Source of the DNA: Rhizobiales bacterium CCH3-A5
GTDB lineage: Bacteria > Pseudomonadota > Alphaproteobacteria > Rhizobiales > Beijerinckiaceae
Direction: 5' to 3'
Assembly (NCBI GenBank): GCA_001556025.1
Contig: LSIB01000180.1
Coordinates: forward strand, 31,177 to 95,176
Length of the DNA stretch: 64,000 bases
Positions 46,327-54,736 of this stretch are shown here, piece by piece. The notes under the pieces are model-generated. The model was given only the letters and a program-made list of their open reading frames with translations. It searched no databases and was not told the origin of the DNA. Position numbers and translations under genes: made by a program. The stretch's first letter is position 1. Each line of letters opens with the position of its first letter.

Positions 46327-46978
46327 CCGATCCGACTCCAATTTTGTCCCCCCTTGAGCGCGCGGCGCGATACGCCGCCAGGCGTTCACGGAGACGCCCT
46401 GCAATGCTGGTCCAGGAATCCTGTCCGTCCCAGAAAACGAGACGGCCGCGTTCGTGGATCGGGCTCTTCAGCTCGATGACGAAGAAGAGCTTGCCTTCGA
46501 AGGCCGGCAGATCCATCGAGCGCAGCTCCTGCACCTGCGCCCAGGGGACATGCACGGTCGTGATGTCGCCCTCCCGGTAGCCGACGCCCTCTTCCGTCAG
46601 CTCGCGGATGACGACGAGGTCCCGGCCGAGGCTCCGCAGCGGCCTCTCGTCCCGGAGAGCGGCAATGGCTTCCTGCAGCGTACCGAATGCGAATCCGGCG
46701 ATCGCGATCGTCACGAGCGTGCCCATCGGGATCGGACCGAAGGCGACGAGTTCTTCCCGCAATGACCGGGTTCCGAGCCCGGCCCACCATTTGCGGATCG
46801 TCGGGAACCCGTTTTCGGGCACGAACACGAAAATGACGTAAATCGCCACGACTGTGGCGAAGGTGCCGAGGGCGAAGAATATCGCGAATTTCAGCGGCTT
46901 GGAGGGCCGCTTGAGTGAACCGTCGAAAGCATCCCTGAAGGTCTCGCCGGTAGCCGGGGCACTCTGTTCGCTCATCAT
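46310..46978 (-). CDS. Two-helix membrane protein with bPH-like domain
   Basis: A 222-residue protein. The ATG at 46978 follows GGATGCGGG. Two membrane helices (about 32-54 and 83-104) are followed by a soluble domain with RDLVVIRELTEEGVGYREGD and HVPWAQVQELRSMDLP, similar in layout to bacterial PH-like domains. Its 3' end overlaps the repeat protein gene by 17 bp, so it is probably made together with it and may anchor it to the membrane. Function unknown. Confidence 0.6.
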   Translation of the reverse strand: MMSEQSAPATGETFRDAFDGSLKRPSKPLKFAIFFALGTFATVVAIYVIFVFVPENGFPTIRKWWAGLGTRSLREELVAFGPIPMGTLVTIAIAGFAFGTLQEAIAALRDERPLRSLGRDLVVIRELTEEGVGYREGDITTVHVPWAQVQELRSMDLPAFEGKLFFVIELKSPIHERGRLVFWDGQDSWTSIAGRLRERLAAYRAARSRGDKIGVGSDDKLS

Positions 46979-47111
46979 CCCGCATCCTTCGCCAAGCTGG
47001 TCTTTTCGATGGTGACGGAAGTCTTCATCATGGCCCCCTCTTGCCAAAACGTGGCGCAAAGACACGCGTGTGGACACGCTTCGCGTGAGATTTCCTGCCG
47101 GCATTCTTCAG

Positions 47112-47573
47112 TCATGGCGCACCTTCGAGCCAGCGCTTCGGATCGACCCAATGTCCCTTCCGCCGCATGGTCAGCGTAAGTGGAGCCGGCATCGTTTCGC
47201 CAAGCCAAGCACCGGCGGCAACGCACGCGCCAAAACGGAGGGCCGAGGCCAATAGCGGCCCATAACGCAACTCGGTTCCGTCGCTATGCCGGATCCAGAT
47301 AAAACCACCACCGTCCGGTGCTGCTTCGAACTTGATAAGGCGTCCCCCCTGCATCGCCCTCACAGCGAGGCCTGCTCGCGTGCTGAAAACAAGAGCCGGG
47401 TGCAACACGGCTTTCCCGAGGATAGGGTGCATACGGTAGCCGAAAGGTCGTTGGATGGCTGCGTCCACCGGAGACGCCTTGGTGGACACTGCAGGACATT
47501 CGCGGGCGAACGCCCCGAAGGGCTGTATGATCAACGAACCGAGCAGCACGGCCAGGATGTGGTAAAATCTCAC
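47112..47573 (-). CDS. Degenerate M23 (LytM-like) peptidase homologue, probably inactive
   Basis: A 153-residue secreted protein (signal peptide about 1-24). RPFGYRMHPILGKAVLHPAL matches the start of the M23 domain in the intact protein at 58226-58795 (GFGMRTHPLLNRTRLHAGID). However, the metal-binding H-x3-D is H58-x3-V62 and the later H-x-H motif is missing. It therefore resembles inactive LytM proteins that regulate other cell-wall enzymes. Its start overlaps the preceding gene by 4 bp. Confidence 0.65.
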   Translation of the reverse strand: MRFYHILAVLLGSLIIQPFGAFARECPAVSTKASPVDAAIQRPFGYRMHPILGKAVLHPALVFSTRAGLAVRAMQGGRLIKFEAAPDGGGFIWIRHSDGTELRYGPLLASALRFGACVAAGAWLGETMPAPLTLTMRRKGHWVDPKRWLEGAP

Positions 47574-47998
47574 GATCCCCCCTCTTCGATTCGGTAAAGC
47601 TCCATATCGATTGTATCGCTGTCTCCGAGAATGCTCTGAAGGCAGGGGACAGGGTTGCTGCCCGAACTGCTGGCACAGACGAGCCGGTGGCTCGGCGCGT
47701 TGTTCGTGCAGGCGCTGAAATCGACCTCGACATAGGTCGGACCATGTGTCGTCTTGTAGGAGACGCGGGCGCAGGTCGCGACTTCACCATAAAACTGGCT
47801 TTCGCGGACGCGGCCGTAGCCGTCCCGGCCCAGGCAGAGGATTTCCGCAGCGTTGGTGCGTTCGGGCTTTTCGCCCTTGGGCAGGACCATCCAGCAACCG
47901 CCGGCGGCGAGAGGCGGCCGCTGTTCAGCGCCGGCACATAGCGCTGGAATGACGAAAGCCGAGGCGATGAGGACGAAATAGGCCCAATGATTCCGCAT
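47570..47998 (-). CDS. Secreted cysteine-rich protein of unknown function
   Basis: A 142-residue protein. The ATG at 47998 is preceded by CAGGAG, so it is favoured over the one at 48016. A signal peptide (YFVLIASAFVIPALCAGA) is followed by a mature domain with six cysteines in a beta-rich context (GGCWMVLP, ILCLGRDGYG, TCARVS, SACTNNAP, LVCASS, VPCLQS), probably disulfide-bonded. It is coupled to the degenerate M23 gene. Family not recognised. Confidence 0.62.
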   Translation of the reverse strand: MRNHWAYFVLIASAFVIPALCAGAEQRPPLAAGGCWMVLPKGEKPERTNAAEILCLGRDGYGRVRESQFYGEVATCARVSYKTTHGPTYVEVDFSACTNNAPSHRLVCASSSGSNPVPCLQSILGDSDTIDMELYRIEEGGS

Positions 47999-48109
47999 CA
48001 AATGCTCCTGTTGCATGGATATGCTGGTCGCACGTGTCCAGCCGGCTCAAGCGGACCGGGCCGGGGAATTGCCGGGCGTCGCCGTCGCTCGCGCGACCGC
48101 GCTCCAGCT

Positions 48110-48631
48110 TTACAGTGAGCAGAACGCCTCTCTCACCGTGCAGCGGCCCTTAGCGTCCTGCTCGCACTCCGCCAGCGTTACTTGGCGTGCGGCCGCGAGC
48201 GACCCGCGCCAATCCGTCCACCAATTGCCATCGCTCGTGGTCACGAGGGCGGCGCAAGCATTGAAGAACCAGAGCCGCACCCGGCAGCCCGGCAGTCCCC
48301 CGGCCATACAAAATCGCACCGCAGCGGCCTCCGCGCGGGCACGGGATTCGTAGCCGTAAGCCTTTCCCCATCGCAGGGCACCCTTGTCACTGTCTGAGAT
48401 CGCGATGGCGCCGTAGCTGGACCGGCTGGCACCGCTGCCTGGTGCTGGTCCAAAGGGCGAGAGTCCGTCATTCGATCCGGCGCAGGACCTGTAGCACTGG
48501 TTGTCGATGCCGTTGCACATCATCGAGCACTCGTTGTTCTGAGCTGCGGCCGGAAAGGATAGAAGCAACGCCGCACTAAAACACAGCGCCGACAGAATAC
48601 CGGCGAGACTGAGATAATCAGATTTCGACAT
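48110..48631 (-). CDS. DUF4189 family secreted protein
   Basis: A 173-residue secreted protein with a signal peptide (about 1-30) and a short cysteine-rich segment (ECSMMCNGIDNQCYRSC). The DUF4189 domain follows (about 70-150: YGAIAISDSDKGALRWGKAY, then AEAAAVRFCM, CRVRLWFFNACAALV). DUF4189 proteins are small periplasmic proteins of unknown function, often found with toxins or envelope proteins. It is the upstream neighbour of the cysteine-rich and M23-like genes. Confidence 0.72.
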   Translation of the reverse strand: MSKSDYLSLAGILSALCFSAALLLSFPAAAQNNECSMMCNGIDNQCYRSCAGSNDGLSPFGPAPGSGASRSSYGAIAISDSDKGALRWGKAYGYESRARAEAAAVRFCMAGGLPGCRVRLWFFNACAALVTTSDGNWWTDWRGSLAAARQVTLAECEQDAKGRCTVREAFCSL

Positions 48632-48754
48632 TTTCGTTCTCGATTGTGTCAGTAAATATTGACCCCTTCAAAGTGACATTCTTTAGTCTAAGCCTATCTC
48701 CCGAATTCGGGCGGTAAATCGGGACTTTGGTCCCGAGACTTTGGTCCCGAGATT

Positions 48755-49465
48755 CTACGGCGTTGGGAGACGAAGTCGGTTGTAGATGGCGACCAGTCGG
48801 CTATGGGTCGCCCGGTCGAATGCCGGATCGCTATCGTTGCGCCGAGAGTATGTTCCCGTCAGCAGAATCGGAATGCCTGGCAGACTGACCGAGCAGGTCG
48901 CATTGCGATCTTTAGCTATAGGCTTTGCGATGCAGGCAATCGTTGGATTGCCGCCTGCTGTACTGGTCCGTGCTGTTTCGCCCGTCGATAATCCGACGAT
49001 ATCGGTGATTATCTGACCAGCTGTGTTGGCTCCATCCTGGTCCGGGGCACCCCGTTGAACAATCGGCTTTTTCAGCACGTAGAGTGTTACCGGGCGATCG
49101 CCTGCGAAAGAGATCGTTGCGCGCGCAACATACGGCGCGCCCGCTGGGGGATCTATATTGACTTCATATTGCGTAACTTTCTCCGCACCGTCTCCACTTC
49201 CGATCGGCGGCAGAAGCTGCGCCACCCCGCCCGCAGCCTGAATACGTTCGGGAGTCGGCGCGGGTGCGGGCTCGGAGCTTGTAGTCAGTTGCAGCGCTTC
49301 GTTTGCGATTTCATTGACCCGGTCGAATGCGCTGCCCGTCTTGCTTCCCACGCCCGCAGCCGTCGCCCAGCCCGACAGGGGAGGCTTCGTGCTCGCGCCT
49401 GCCGCCTTCGCTTCCATAGCCCCAGCAAGGGACAGGGCCGTCACCACCATGAGAACTCGATGCAT
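48755..49465 (-). CDS. Secreted protein of unknown function, divergent from MerR gene
   Basis: A 236-residue protein. The ATG at 49465 has AGGAG seven bases upstream, so it is preferred over upstream in-frame ATGs. A signal peptide (VLMVVTALSLAGAMEAKAAG) is followed by a Pro/Ala linker, a beta-rich domain (YEVNIDPPAGAPYVARATIS) and a C-terminal part with two cysteines. It heads the minus-strand cluster and shares a 28-bp promoter motif with the divergent MerR gene, so both are probably controlled together. Confidence 0.62.
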   Translation of the reverse strand: MHRVLMVVTALSLAGAMEAKAAGASTKPPLSGWATAAGVGSKTGSAFDRVNEIANEALQLTTSSEPAPAPTPERIQAAGGVAQLLPPIGSGDGAEKVTQYEVNIDPPAGAPYVARATISFAGDRPVTLYVLKKPIVQRGAPDQDGANTAGQIITDIVGLSTGETARTSTAGGNPTIACIAKPIAKDRNATCSVSLPGIPILLTGTYSRRNDSDPAFDRATHSRLVAIYNRLRLPTP

Positions 49466-49488
49466 CGCCGCACTCCTGCTTTTCATTT

Positions 49489-49587
49489 CTTTTAACATAA
49501 AGTTTGTAAAAAGCAAGAGCGCCATCGAACGTGGACGAAAGGGGCGGCAGGGAGGGCAATTGCTAATGACAGAATATATGTTAAAAG
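49489..49587. promoter_or_regulatory. Divergent promoter region with a duplicated 28-bp motif
   Basis: The 128-bp spacer carries two copies of one motif, each pointing toward its own gene: plus-strand copy 49560-49587 and minus-strand copy 49516-49489. They match at 22 of 28 positions, including TTGCT at one end and a perfect TATGTTAAAAG at the other. This fits a shared operator for a dimeric regulator, most simply the adjacent MerR-type protein. Core promoter elements are not clear. Confidence 0.55.
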
Positions 49588-49593
49588 CATCTC

Positions 49594-49968
49594 ATGAAGC
49601 TTGATCAACTCGCAACCATCACCGACGCGACAGTTCGGCAAATTCGCTTTCTGATCGCGGAGGGCTTCGTGCCGTCACCTGATGGAGGGCGGACCTATGC
49701 CAGCTATGACGACAAACATGTCCGTGCGATCCGACGATTCCAGCGCCTCAAGGCGCTCGGGTTTCCCAATGCCGCCATCCGCATCCTGCTGGATGCGCGG
49801 GAGGGCGTGCCGATCCCGGTTGTCGAGGGCGTCACCCTCATCGTCGCGTCGGAACTGATTGGCTGCGATCTGGATGTTGGGCCGATCGTCGAGCGCGCGG
49901 GCGCCCGGTTGCGCGAGGCGTTGGGCAAGGTGAGGCCAAAGGCGACCAAAAAACGTGGCGCTGGTTGA
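49594..49968 (+). CDS. MerR-family transcriptional regulator
   Basis: A 124-residue regulator with an N-terminal MerR-type winged helix (about 1-70: KLDQLATITDATVRQIRFLI, SPDGGRTYASYDDKHVRAI, KALGFPNAAIRILLDAREG) and a short C-terminal part without metal-binding cysteines. It precedes the VIT-domain gene and is divergent from a secreted protein. It likely binds the duplicated motif just upstream and controls both directions. The effector is unknown. Confidence 0.82.
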   Translation: MKLDQLATITDATVRQIRFLIAEGFVPSPDGGRTYASYDDKHVRAIRRFQRLKALGFPNAAIRILLDAREGVPIPVVEGVTLIVASELIGCDLDVGPIVERAGARLREALGKVRPKATKKRGAG

Positions 49969-50012
49969 TATAGGCAAATGGAGTGCGGATCGCGTGGAAA
50001 AGAAGGGCTGAC

Positions 50013-51491
50013 ATGACGGAGCCGCTGATTGATCCGCTGATGCCTTTTTTCCGGCCTGCCGCAGCGCCGCCCCCGCCTCTTCTGCTGTCGCGCACCGACA
50101 TCCATCTGTGGCTGACGCCACCCATGGCCCGGCTGCGCATCCATCGCGCCTTCGACAATCAGGAGGGCGTGCCGATCGAGGCCGTCCTCACCATGCCGCC
50201 CGCGCTCGATGGCGAAGTCGTGCATGGCGTAGCGGTCACCATCGGCGGGCAGACATGGACGGCGCATGCTCGCGCCCATCGCCGTGGCGAAGGGGAATAT
50301 GATGGAGCTGCCATCGACGGTAATCGCGCCGTCTTCCTTGAGGAAGCAAAGCACGGTTGGCGCGTGCTATCGATCGCAGGTATTCGGCCCGGCGAGCGCG
50401 CGTCAATCGACTGCGACAGCGTCGTCGGTCTCGAAGTTGGCGAACAGGAATTTCTATTGCGTCCCGGTATGGACCGGGATCGCTCTGTTACCCGATTGCC
50501 TGACCATCAGGCGCCACGTCGGACAGACATTCACCACCCCGCAACGCTGACCATTTGGGCGACCGAGGAGCTTGGCGTTCATATGATGGGTCAGGATGTG
50601 CCTATCGGGATACCCATGCCGATTGATGGCGCGCCTCTGGCCCTTCATATCAGGGTGCCGGCTACCGTACCGCGTACAGCGTCGACGCAGCCGGCCGACA
50701 TTGCGGCCGAGACAGCCCTTCATGCGGCGAGGCAGATCAGCACCCTTCTTGCCAATCCCGCTGTGGTCGACCGGCAGGCGATCCGCGCGCTGGCGATTTC
50801 CGCCAATCTGCTGACAGCTGAGACAAGCCTCGTCTTCATAGGCCCTGAAGGCGAGGCGAGCGGTGTCTTGCCGACCATGCGCAAGGTGGCGCTCGTCGAC
50901 CGGCCGCGTTCGCCGGTCGAGCCGATGGTGCCAGCCGCTCCAACCGTCGTTCCCGAAGCGTCGCCGCCCGCTCCATATCCGCCGGAGGTCCCGCCCGGGG
51001 TCCCGCCGGTCGTACCGGGACGAGCCCGATTTCGCCTTCCACGCTTTCGGCTTCCGTCGTCGGGTGGCCGTCTCACGTCGCCAGGCGCCCCGCCGCCTTG
51101 GAACGTTCGGTTTTCTAATTGGCTACGCCACGTTGTGCGCCGCCGGCCGAAACCGCCGCCGCTCCCCGAACTCGGCGCGCGCCTGGTTGCCGCAGCGCCT
51201 CTGGTGTTCTGGCGACAGGATGGCGCGCTCGCTCTGCGCTCCGGGGACGCGGGCCATCTGCCCGAGGCCGTCGCCACACTGGTACGAGAGATCGCCGTCG
51301 TCCCGGAGGTCAGCGCAACGGGTCGGGCTTTGCAATTGGCCCCCGAACAACTTGCCATCGGTTTGCTCGCCATGGCAGCAAGCAAACATGCGGGAACACC
51401 GCCCGGCCTGCTCGGCTATCTGTTCCCAGACGGTCCTGATACGCCGCCGCCGCCTGTTAGCAGGCTAGCCCGCCGAATGGGGATTGCATGA
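50013..51491 (+). CDS. VIT-domain protein lacking the vWA domain
   Basis: A 492-residue protein. Residues about 20-150 resemble a VIT domain: ARLRIHRAFDNQEGVPIEAV, AHRRGEGEYDGAAIDG, and LSIAGIRPGERASIDCDSVV. In VIT-vWA proteins an integrin-like vWA domain follows and then a TSLVxVE segment. Here that segment survives (ISANLLTAETSLVFIGPEG, about 265-285), but the MIDAS-containing vWA is absent. A proline-rich stretch (about 305-350) and a C-terminal helical domain follow. VIT-vWA proteins act in surface or conflict assemblies. It starts 44 bp after the MerR gene and overlaps the next gene by ATGA. Confidence 0.65.
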   Translation: MTEPLIDPLMPFFRPAAAPPPPLLLSRTDIHLWLTPPMARLRIHRAFDNQEGVPIEAVLTMPPALDGEVVHGVAVTIGGQTWTAHARAHRRGEGEYDGAAIDGNRAVFLEEAKHGWRVLSIAGIRPGERASIDCDSVVGLEVGEQEFLLRPGMDRDRSVTRLPDHQAPRRTDIHHPATLTIWATEELGVHMMGQDVPIGIPMPIDGAPLALHIRVPATVPRTASTQPADIAAETALHAARQISTLLANPAVVDRQAIRALAISANLLTAETSLVFIGPEGEASGVLPTMRKVALVDRPRSPVEPMVPAAPTVVPEASPPAPYPPEVPPGVPPVVPGRARFRLPRFRLPSSGGRLTSPGAPPPWNVRFSNWLRHVVRRRPKPPPLPELGARLVAAAPLVFWRQDGALALRSGDAGHLPEAVATLVREIAVVPEVSATGRALQLAPEQLAIGLLAMAASKHAGTPPGLLGYLFPDGPDTPPPPVSRLARRMGIA

Positions 51492-52048
51492 AGGGATACC
51501 GCTCAGGACTCGTGATTGTCTTCCCCATCGCGATCGCTATGGCGGCCTCGCCGGCAGAAACGCGAGAGCGGGGTCCCCTCCTCGCACCTTGGGGCGATCC
51601 AGGTATCCGCTTCACACCCGATCAACAGCGCGGTCCCTGGGCGCGTCGATGGGTTGGGGGGGAAGGGGCGGTCAGGATGATGCTCACGATCTACCGCTCG
51701 CCCGACGACGCCGAGCGCGTTGCAAATCTTGCGCGTGGACTGGGCGAGAGTCCGGCAGATGATGACGATGCAGCCTTCCTCCACACGCTCCTTCCGAACC
51801 GATGGCCGGTCAGGGGGCGCGCGCCTCAGACCATCGCCTACAGCGCCATTGCACGCGGCCTGTGTGTCGACTTCCATATCGGGCGCAGGAGGACAGTGCG
51901 CTACAGCCTGTGCAGTGCCAGCCGTCCGGATAGCGCGGCAGTGGCCACGGTCCTGACGCCGAAAGGCGAGGACGGCGCAACAATGGCAGCACTTTTACTG
52001 GCACGCTATGCCGCGCGCCACCCCGTGCGTGTGGCCGAGCCGGATTGA
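51488..52048 (+). CDS. Secreted hypothetical protein
   Basis: A 186-residue protein coupled to the VIT gene by an ATGA overlap. A signal peptide (MKGYRSGLVIVFPIAIAMAA) precedes a soluble domain with helical and beta segments (VRMMLTIYRSPDDAERVANL) and two cysteines (RGLCVDF, YSLCSAS). No known family. It ends the MerR-VIT operon just before an insertion-sequence remnant. Confidence 0.58.
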   Translation: MKGYRSGLVIVFPIAIAMAASPAETRERGPLLAPWGDPGIRFTPDQQRGPWARRWVGGEGAVRMMLTIYRSPDDAERVANLARGLGESPADDDDAAFLHTLLPNRWPVRGRAPQTIAYSAIARGLCVDFHIGRRRTVRYSLCSASRPDSAAVATVLTPKGEDGATMAALLLARYAARHPVRVAEPD

Positions 52049-52224
52049 GGTCGGCAGCCGAAAGCATTCGCCGCCCCGCTTACTCGACGTAGAGGCCTCC
52101 GCCTTTACAAGGGATTCGCTGTGCTTTCGTGCCACTTGCCCAATGAACCGGCCAGTCCCAGCCCCGTGCAATCGACTCGACGATGCCACCATTTTCAACG
52201 GCGGAGTAAAAGCCGGCCAGGCGG

Positions 52225-52369
52225 CGGCGTAAATGTCGCCCGCGGCGATGTTTTGCGGAGGGTTTCTGCCAGCCTTTCTGGCGCGGCTTTGGGCGAGACG
52301 GTAGCTTTCGCCGTTCATCTCGAGGATGTTGACGTGGTGTGTGACGCGATCGAGCAGCGCGCCGGTGAA
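52225..52369 (-). pseudogene. Remnant of an IS21-family istB transposition helper gene
   Basis: The minus strand reads GALLDRVTHHVNILEMNGES followed by YRLAQSRARKAG, the typical C-terminus of IstB ATPases of IS21-like elements. Upstream istB sequence and any istA transposase are missing, so only a tail survives. It lies in a 553-bp non-coding gap between the MerR-VIT operon and stator module 2 and probably marks an old insertion and deletion. The rest of 52049-52602 shows no credible gene. Confidence 0.7.
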
Positions 52370-52602
52370 GCGCCCCGCCGAAGGCGAGGCGCGATGATCG
52401 GTATCGTCAATCGGTGACGATCATGCCGGCGCGGCGTGCCTGCCTCGTATGCCAGCTCAAGGGATGGTCGGGCGTGAAGAATTTCACGACGGGTGACGGG
52501 TCGATTCCCCGGCGGATCCTTGCGCTGTCGGGAGGGTCTGCGATTGCGAAAATGCGATACGAGGGTTAGATTTAACCGATATCTCCACATCGGGAAACTC
52601 GT

Positions 52603-53400
52603 ATGGCGGGGTTGAGTGGGGCGACCGCGTTCTCTTCGTTACGTGCGTATGCCGTCGCATTTGTCGTTCTGGCCGTGGCCATCGCAGCCGGCTCCTGGAT
52701 ATTGCCCAAGGGGTCGCCATTGGCCGTGTTCCTGTTCGACCATTCCGACACATCGTTCTTCAGGCGCGTCTATCCGTTCACCATCCAGAACGGCATGTAT
52801 TTGATGATGGCGTTCGGGCTGGCGGAACTCTGGCGCCGACACGCCGCAACGGCACGTGAGGGACACTATATCGATCAACACCTCCTGCCCGAGGACGACG
52901 CGGCCATTCTGCAAGTGGACGATCTCGGCGCGATCCGTCACAAGATCGCCGATCTCAAGGCGAGCAAACAGGCATTTTTGCCCCAACTGATCGACCTGTC
53001 GATCCTACAATTGTTCACCAGCCGGTCCCTCGACCAGACGGTCGCCATCTACACCAGCACGCTCGAGCTGATGAGCCACCGGCTCGATCTCGCCTATCAG
53101 ACGATGCGCTTTCTCGTCTGGTGCATCCCGACCACCGGATTTATCGGCACCGTCGTCGGCATCTCGATCGCGCTGGAGGGCATGCAGGATCCCAAGAACA
53201 TTGAATTCGAGAAGGTGACGTCGGGCCTTGCCGTGGCGTTCTACACCACGATCATCGCCCTCGTCCTCAGCGCCATTCTGGTGCTGTTGCAAAACGTCGT
53301 GCAGCGACGCGAGGAAATGGCGCTCAACCAGGCTGCGGACTACACGTTGCGCAATCTCATCAACCGCGTCTATCTCCAGCCCGATACGAAGGCCGGGTGA
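52603..53400 (+). CDS. MotA/TolQ/ExbB-type proton-channel protein, module 2
   Basis: A 265-residue paralogue of the module 1 channel protein. The same blocks appear: RRVYPFTIQNGMYLMMAFGL (helix 2), the cytoplasmic FLPQLIDLSILQLFTSRSLD, then helix 3 with GFIGTVVGISIALEGMQDPK and helix 4 with FYTTIIALVLSAILVLLQNV. The C-terminus AADYTLRNLINRVYLQ also matches module 1 (GQYCLANLINRVYID). It should form a stator channel with the coiled-coil protein encoded 6 bp downstream. The ion and partner are unknown. Confidence 0.85.
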   Translation: MAGLSGATAFSSLRAYAVAFVVLAVAIAAGSWILPKGSPLAVFLFDHSDTSFFRRVYPFTIQNGMYLMMAFGLAELWRRHAATAREGHYIDQHLLPEDDAAILQVDDLGAIRHKIADLKASKQAFLPQLIDLSILQLFTSRSLDQTVAIYTSTLELMSHRLDLAYQTMRFLVWCIPTTGFIGTVVGISIALEGMQDPKNIEFEKVTSGLAVAFYTTIIALVLSAILVLLQNVVQRREEMALNQAADYTLRNLINRVYLQPDTKAG

Positions 53401-53406
53401 GACTCC

Positions 53407-54714
53407 ATGAGAAGGCCGAACCGCTCCATCGAGACCTTCGACATCTCGCTCATGGCGGTGGTGACGAAGGCCATGGGCGCCTTCCTCGTGATGATGCTGC
53501 TGCTGCTGCCCTATTATTCGTCGAGTCCGCTCGGCAAGGACGAGGCGCAGGACCTAGCCAAAAAGGTTCAGGACGCCGACGCCAAGATTCAAAACGTGCT
53601 TGGCAGGCTCGGGGACAGCGCATTGCGCAGGGATTTGAACGCGGCGCGCGATCAGCTCGGCTCCGGCCAGCAGCTTGTCAATCAATTGAAGCGCTATGTC
53701 GATCAGCTCAGTTCGCAGGTGAACCGGCTGGAAGAGCGGCTCAAGATGGTCGCCGCTGATCTTGAGCAGCTCAAGCGGGAAAATGCGCGCCTTGCGCCCC
53801 TTGAAGCAGAAAACAGCCGCCTCGAGGAGGAGAACGCCAGGCTCAGGGAAGAACTGGAGAGGCTCAAACAGCAGATCGCACAGTTGCAGCTTTCGACGCC
53901 CGAACGGGTCGCGGAGTTGCAGATGCGCATCAGGGAACTCGAGGCGGAGATTGCCCGGCTGCGGCAGGAGAACGCCGGTCTCAGGTCACAGGTCGCGGAC
54001 CTGCAAAGCCAGGTCGGGCAAATGCGCCAGCGCGTGGCCCAGCTCGAGCAGGAGAATGCCGCGCTCTACGCTACGGCTGCGCGGGTCGCGCCGCTGGAGC
54101 AGGAGAATAGGGAGCTAAAGCGTGAAATTGCGGATTCGGAGGCGAAGCGAAGGCGCTATCCGGTGCTGACCGGAACGGTCGTCAGCGACAATTGCGGCGA
54201 GACGCTTGCTTTCGGCGCTTACACGAGCGGCACGGTGTTCGCCGGCCAGAATGTGAAATATCTCCTGAATCAAGCGGGTGGCCTCGGAAATCGGAGCAAT
54301 CCTTTGTCAATCAGACCCCAGACTTCGTCGGCTGCCACGGGACATGTTTCAACCTTCGTGATCAGAAATGACGCCCGTAATCCAAACCGGTATTTCCTGG
54401 TTCTCTCCGACCGGCGGCCTCCCAAATCGCAGAACCCAGGTGCCTTGCAGGCCCGCGCAACGGACTGCAGGGCGACGATCTTGGTGTCTTATACGGTCAG
54501 TGACAGGCAATACAATACGTGGTGGCAGGATCGAACGATGCGGGCGGGGAGCGCCGTGGAATATGTCGGGGACGTGGTCATTGACGCCGACGACAGTATG
54601 AGTCTCGTCGCTCCCTCGCCCGAAGGACAGCAATGGATGGACGATCAGATCGCACACAGCGTCATCCTGCCGCCGGACGCCCCCAGCGTGACGCCGCCTA
54701 AACCGCAACCCTGA
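53407..54714 (+). CDS. MotB/TolR-like single-pass protein with long coiled coil, module 2
   Basis: A 435-residue paralogue of the module 1 protein. The membrane helix at about 13-37 (SLMAVVTKAMGAFLVMMLLL) again has Ala17 and Lys21 at the positions seen in module 1, with D12 as the nearest acidic residue. A very regular coiled coil spans about 45-250, with many ENARL-type heptads. A beta-rich C-terminal domain follows (VVSDNCGETLAFGAYTSG), matching the NCG region of module 1. No OmpA-like domain is present. It probably extends the stator into the periplasm. It lies 22 bp upstream of the zinc-ribbon/TPR pair. Confidence 0.8.
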   Translation: MRRPNRSIETFDISLMAVVTKAMGAFLVMMLLLLPYYSSSPLGKDEAQDLAKKVQDADAKIQNVLGRLGDSALRRDLNAARDQLGSGQQLVNQLKRYVDQLSSQVNRLEERLKMVAADLEQLKRENARLAPLEAENSRLEEENARLREELERLKQQIAQLQLSTPERVAELQMRIRELEAEIARLRQENAGLRSQVADLQSQVGQMRQRVAQLEQENAALYATAARVAPLEQENRELKREIADSEAKRRRYPVLTGTVVSDNCGETLAFGAYTSGTVFAGQNVKYLLNQAGGLGNRSNPLSIRPQTSSAATGHVSTFVIRNDARNPNRYFLVLSDRRPPKSQNPGALQARATDCRATILVSYTVSDRQYNTWWQDRTMRAGSAVEYVGDVVIDADDSMSLVAPSPEGQQWMDDQIAHSVILPPDAPSVTPPKPQP

Positions 54715-54736
54715 AGCTCGGAGAGGGGGCACGAGC

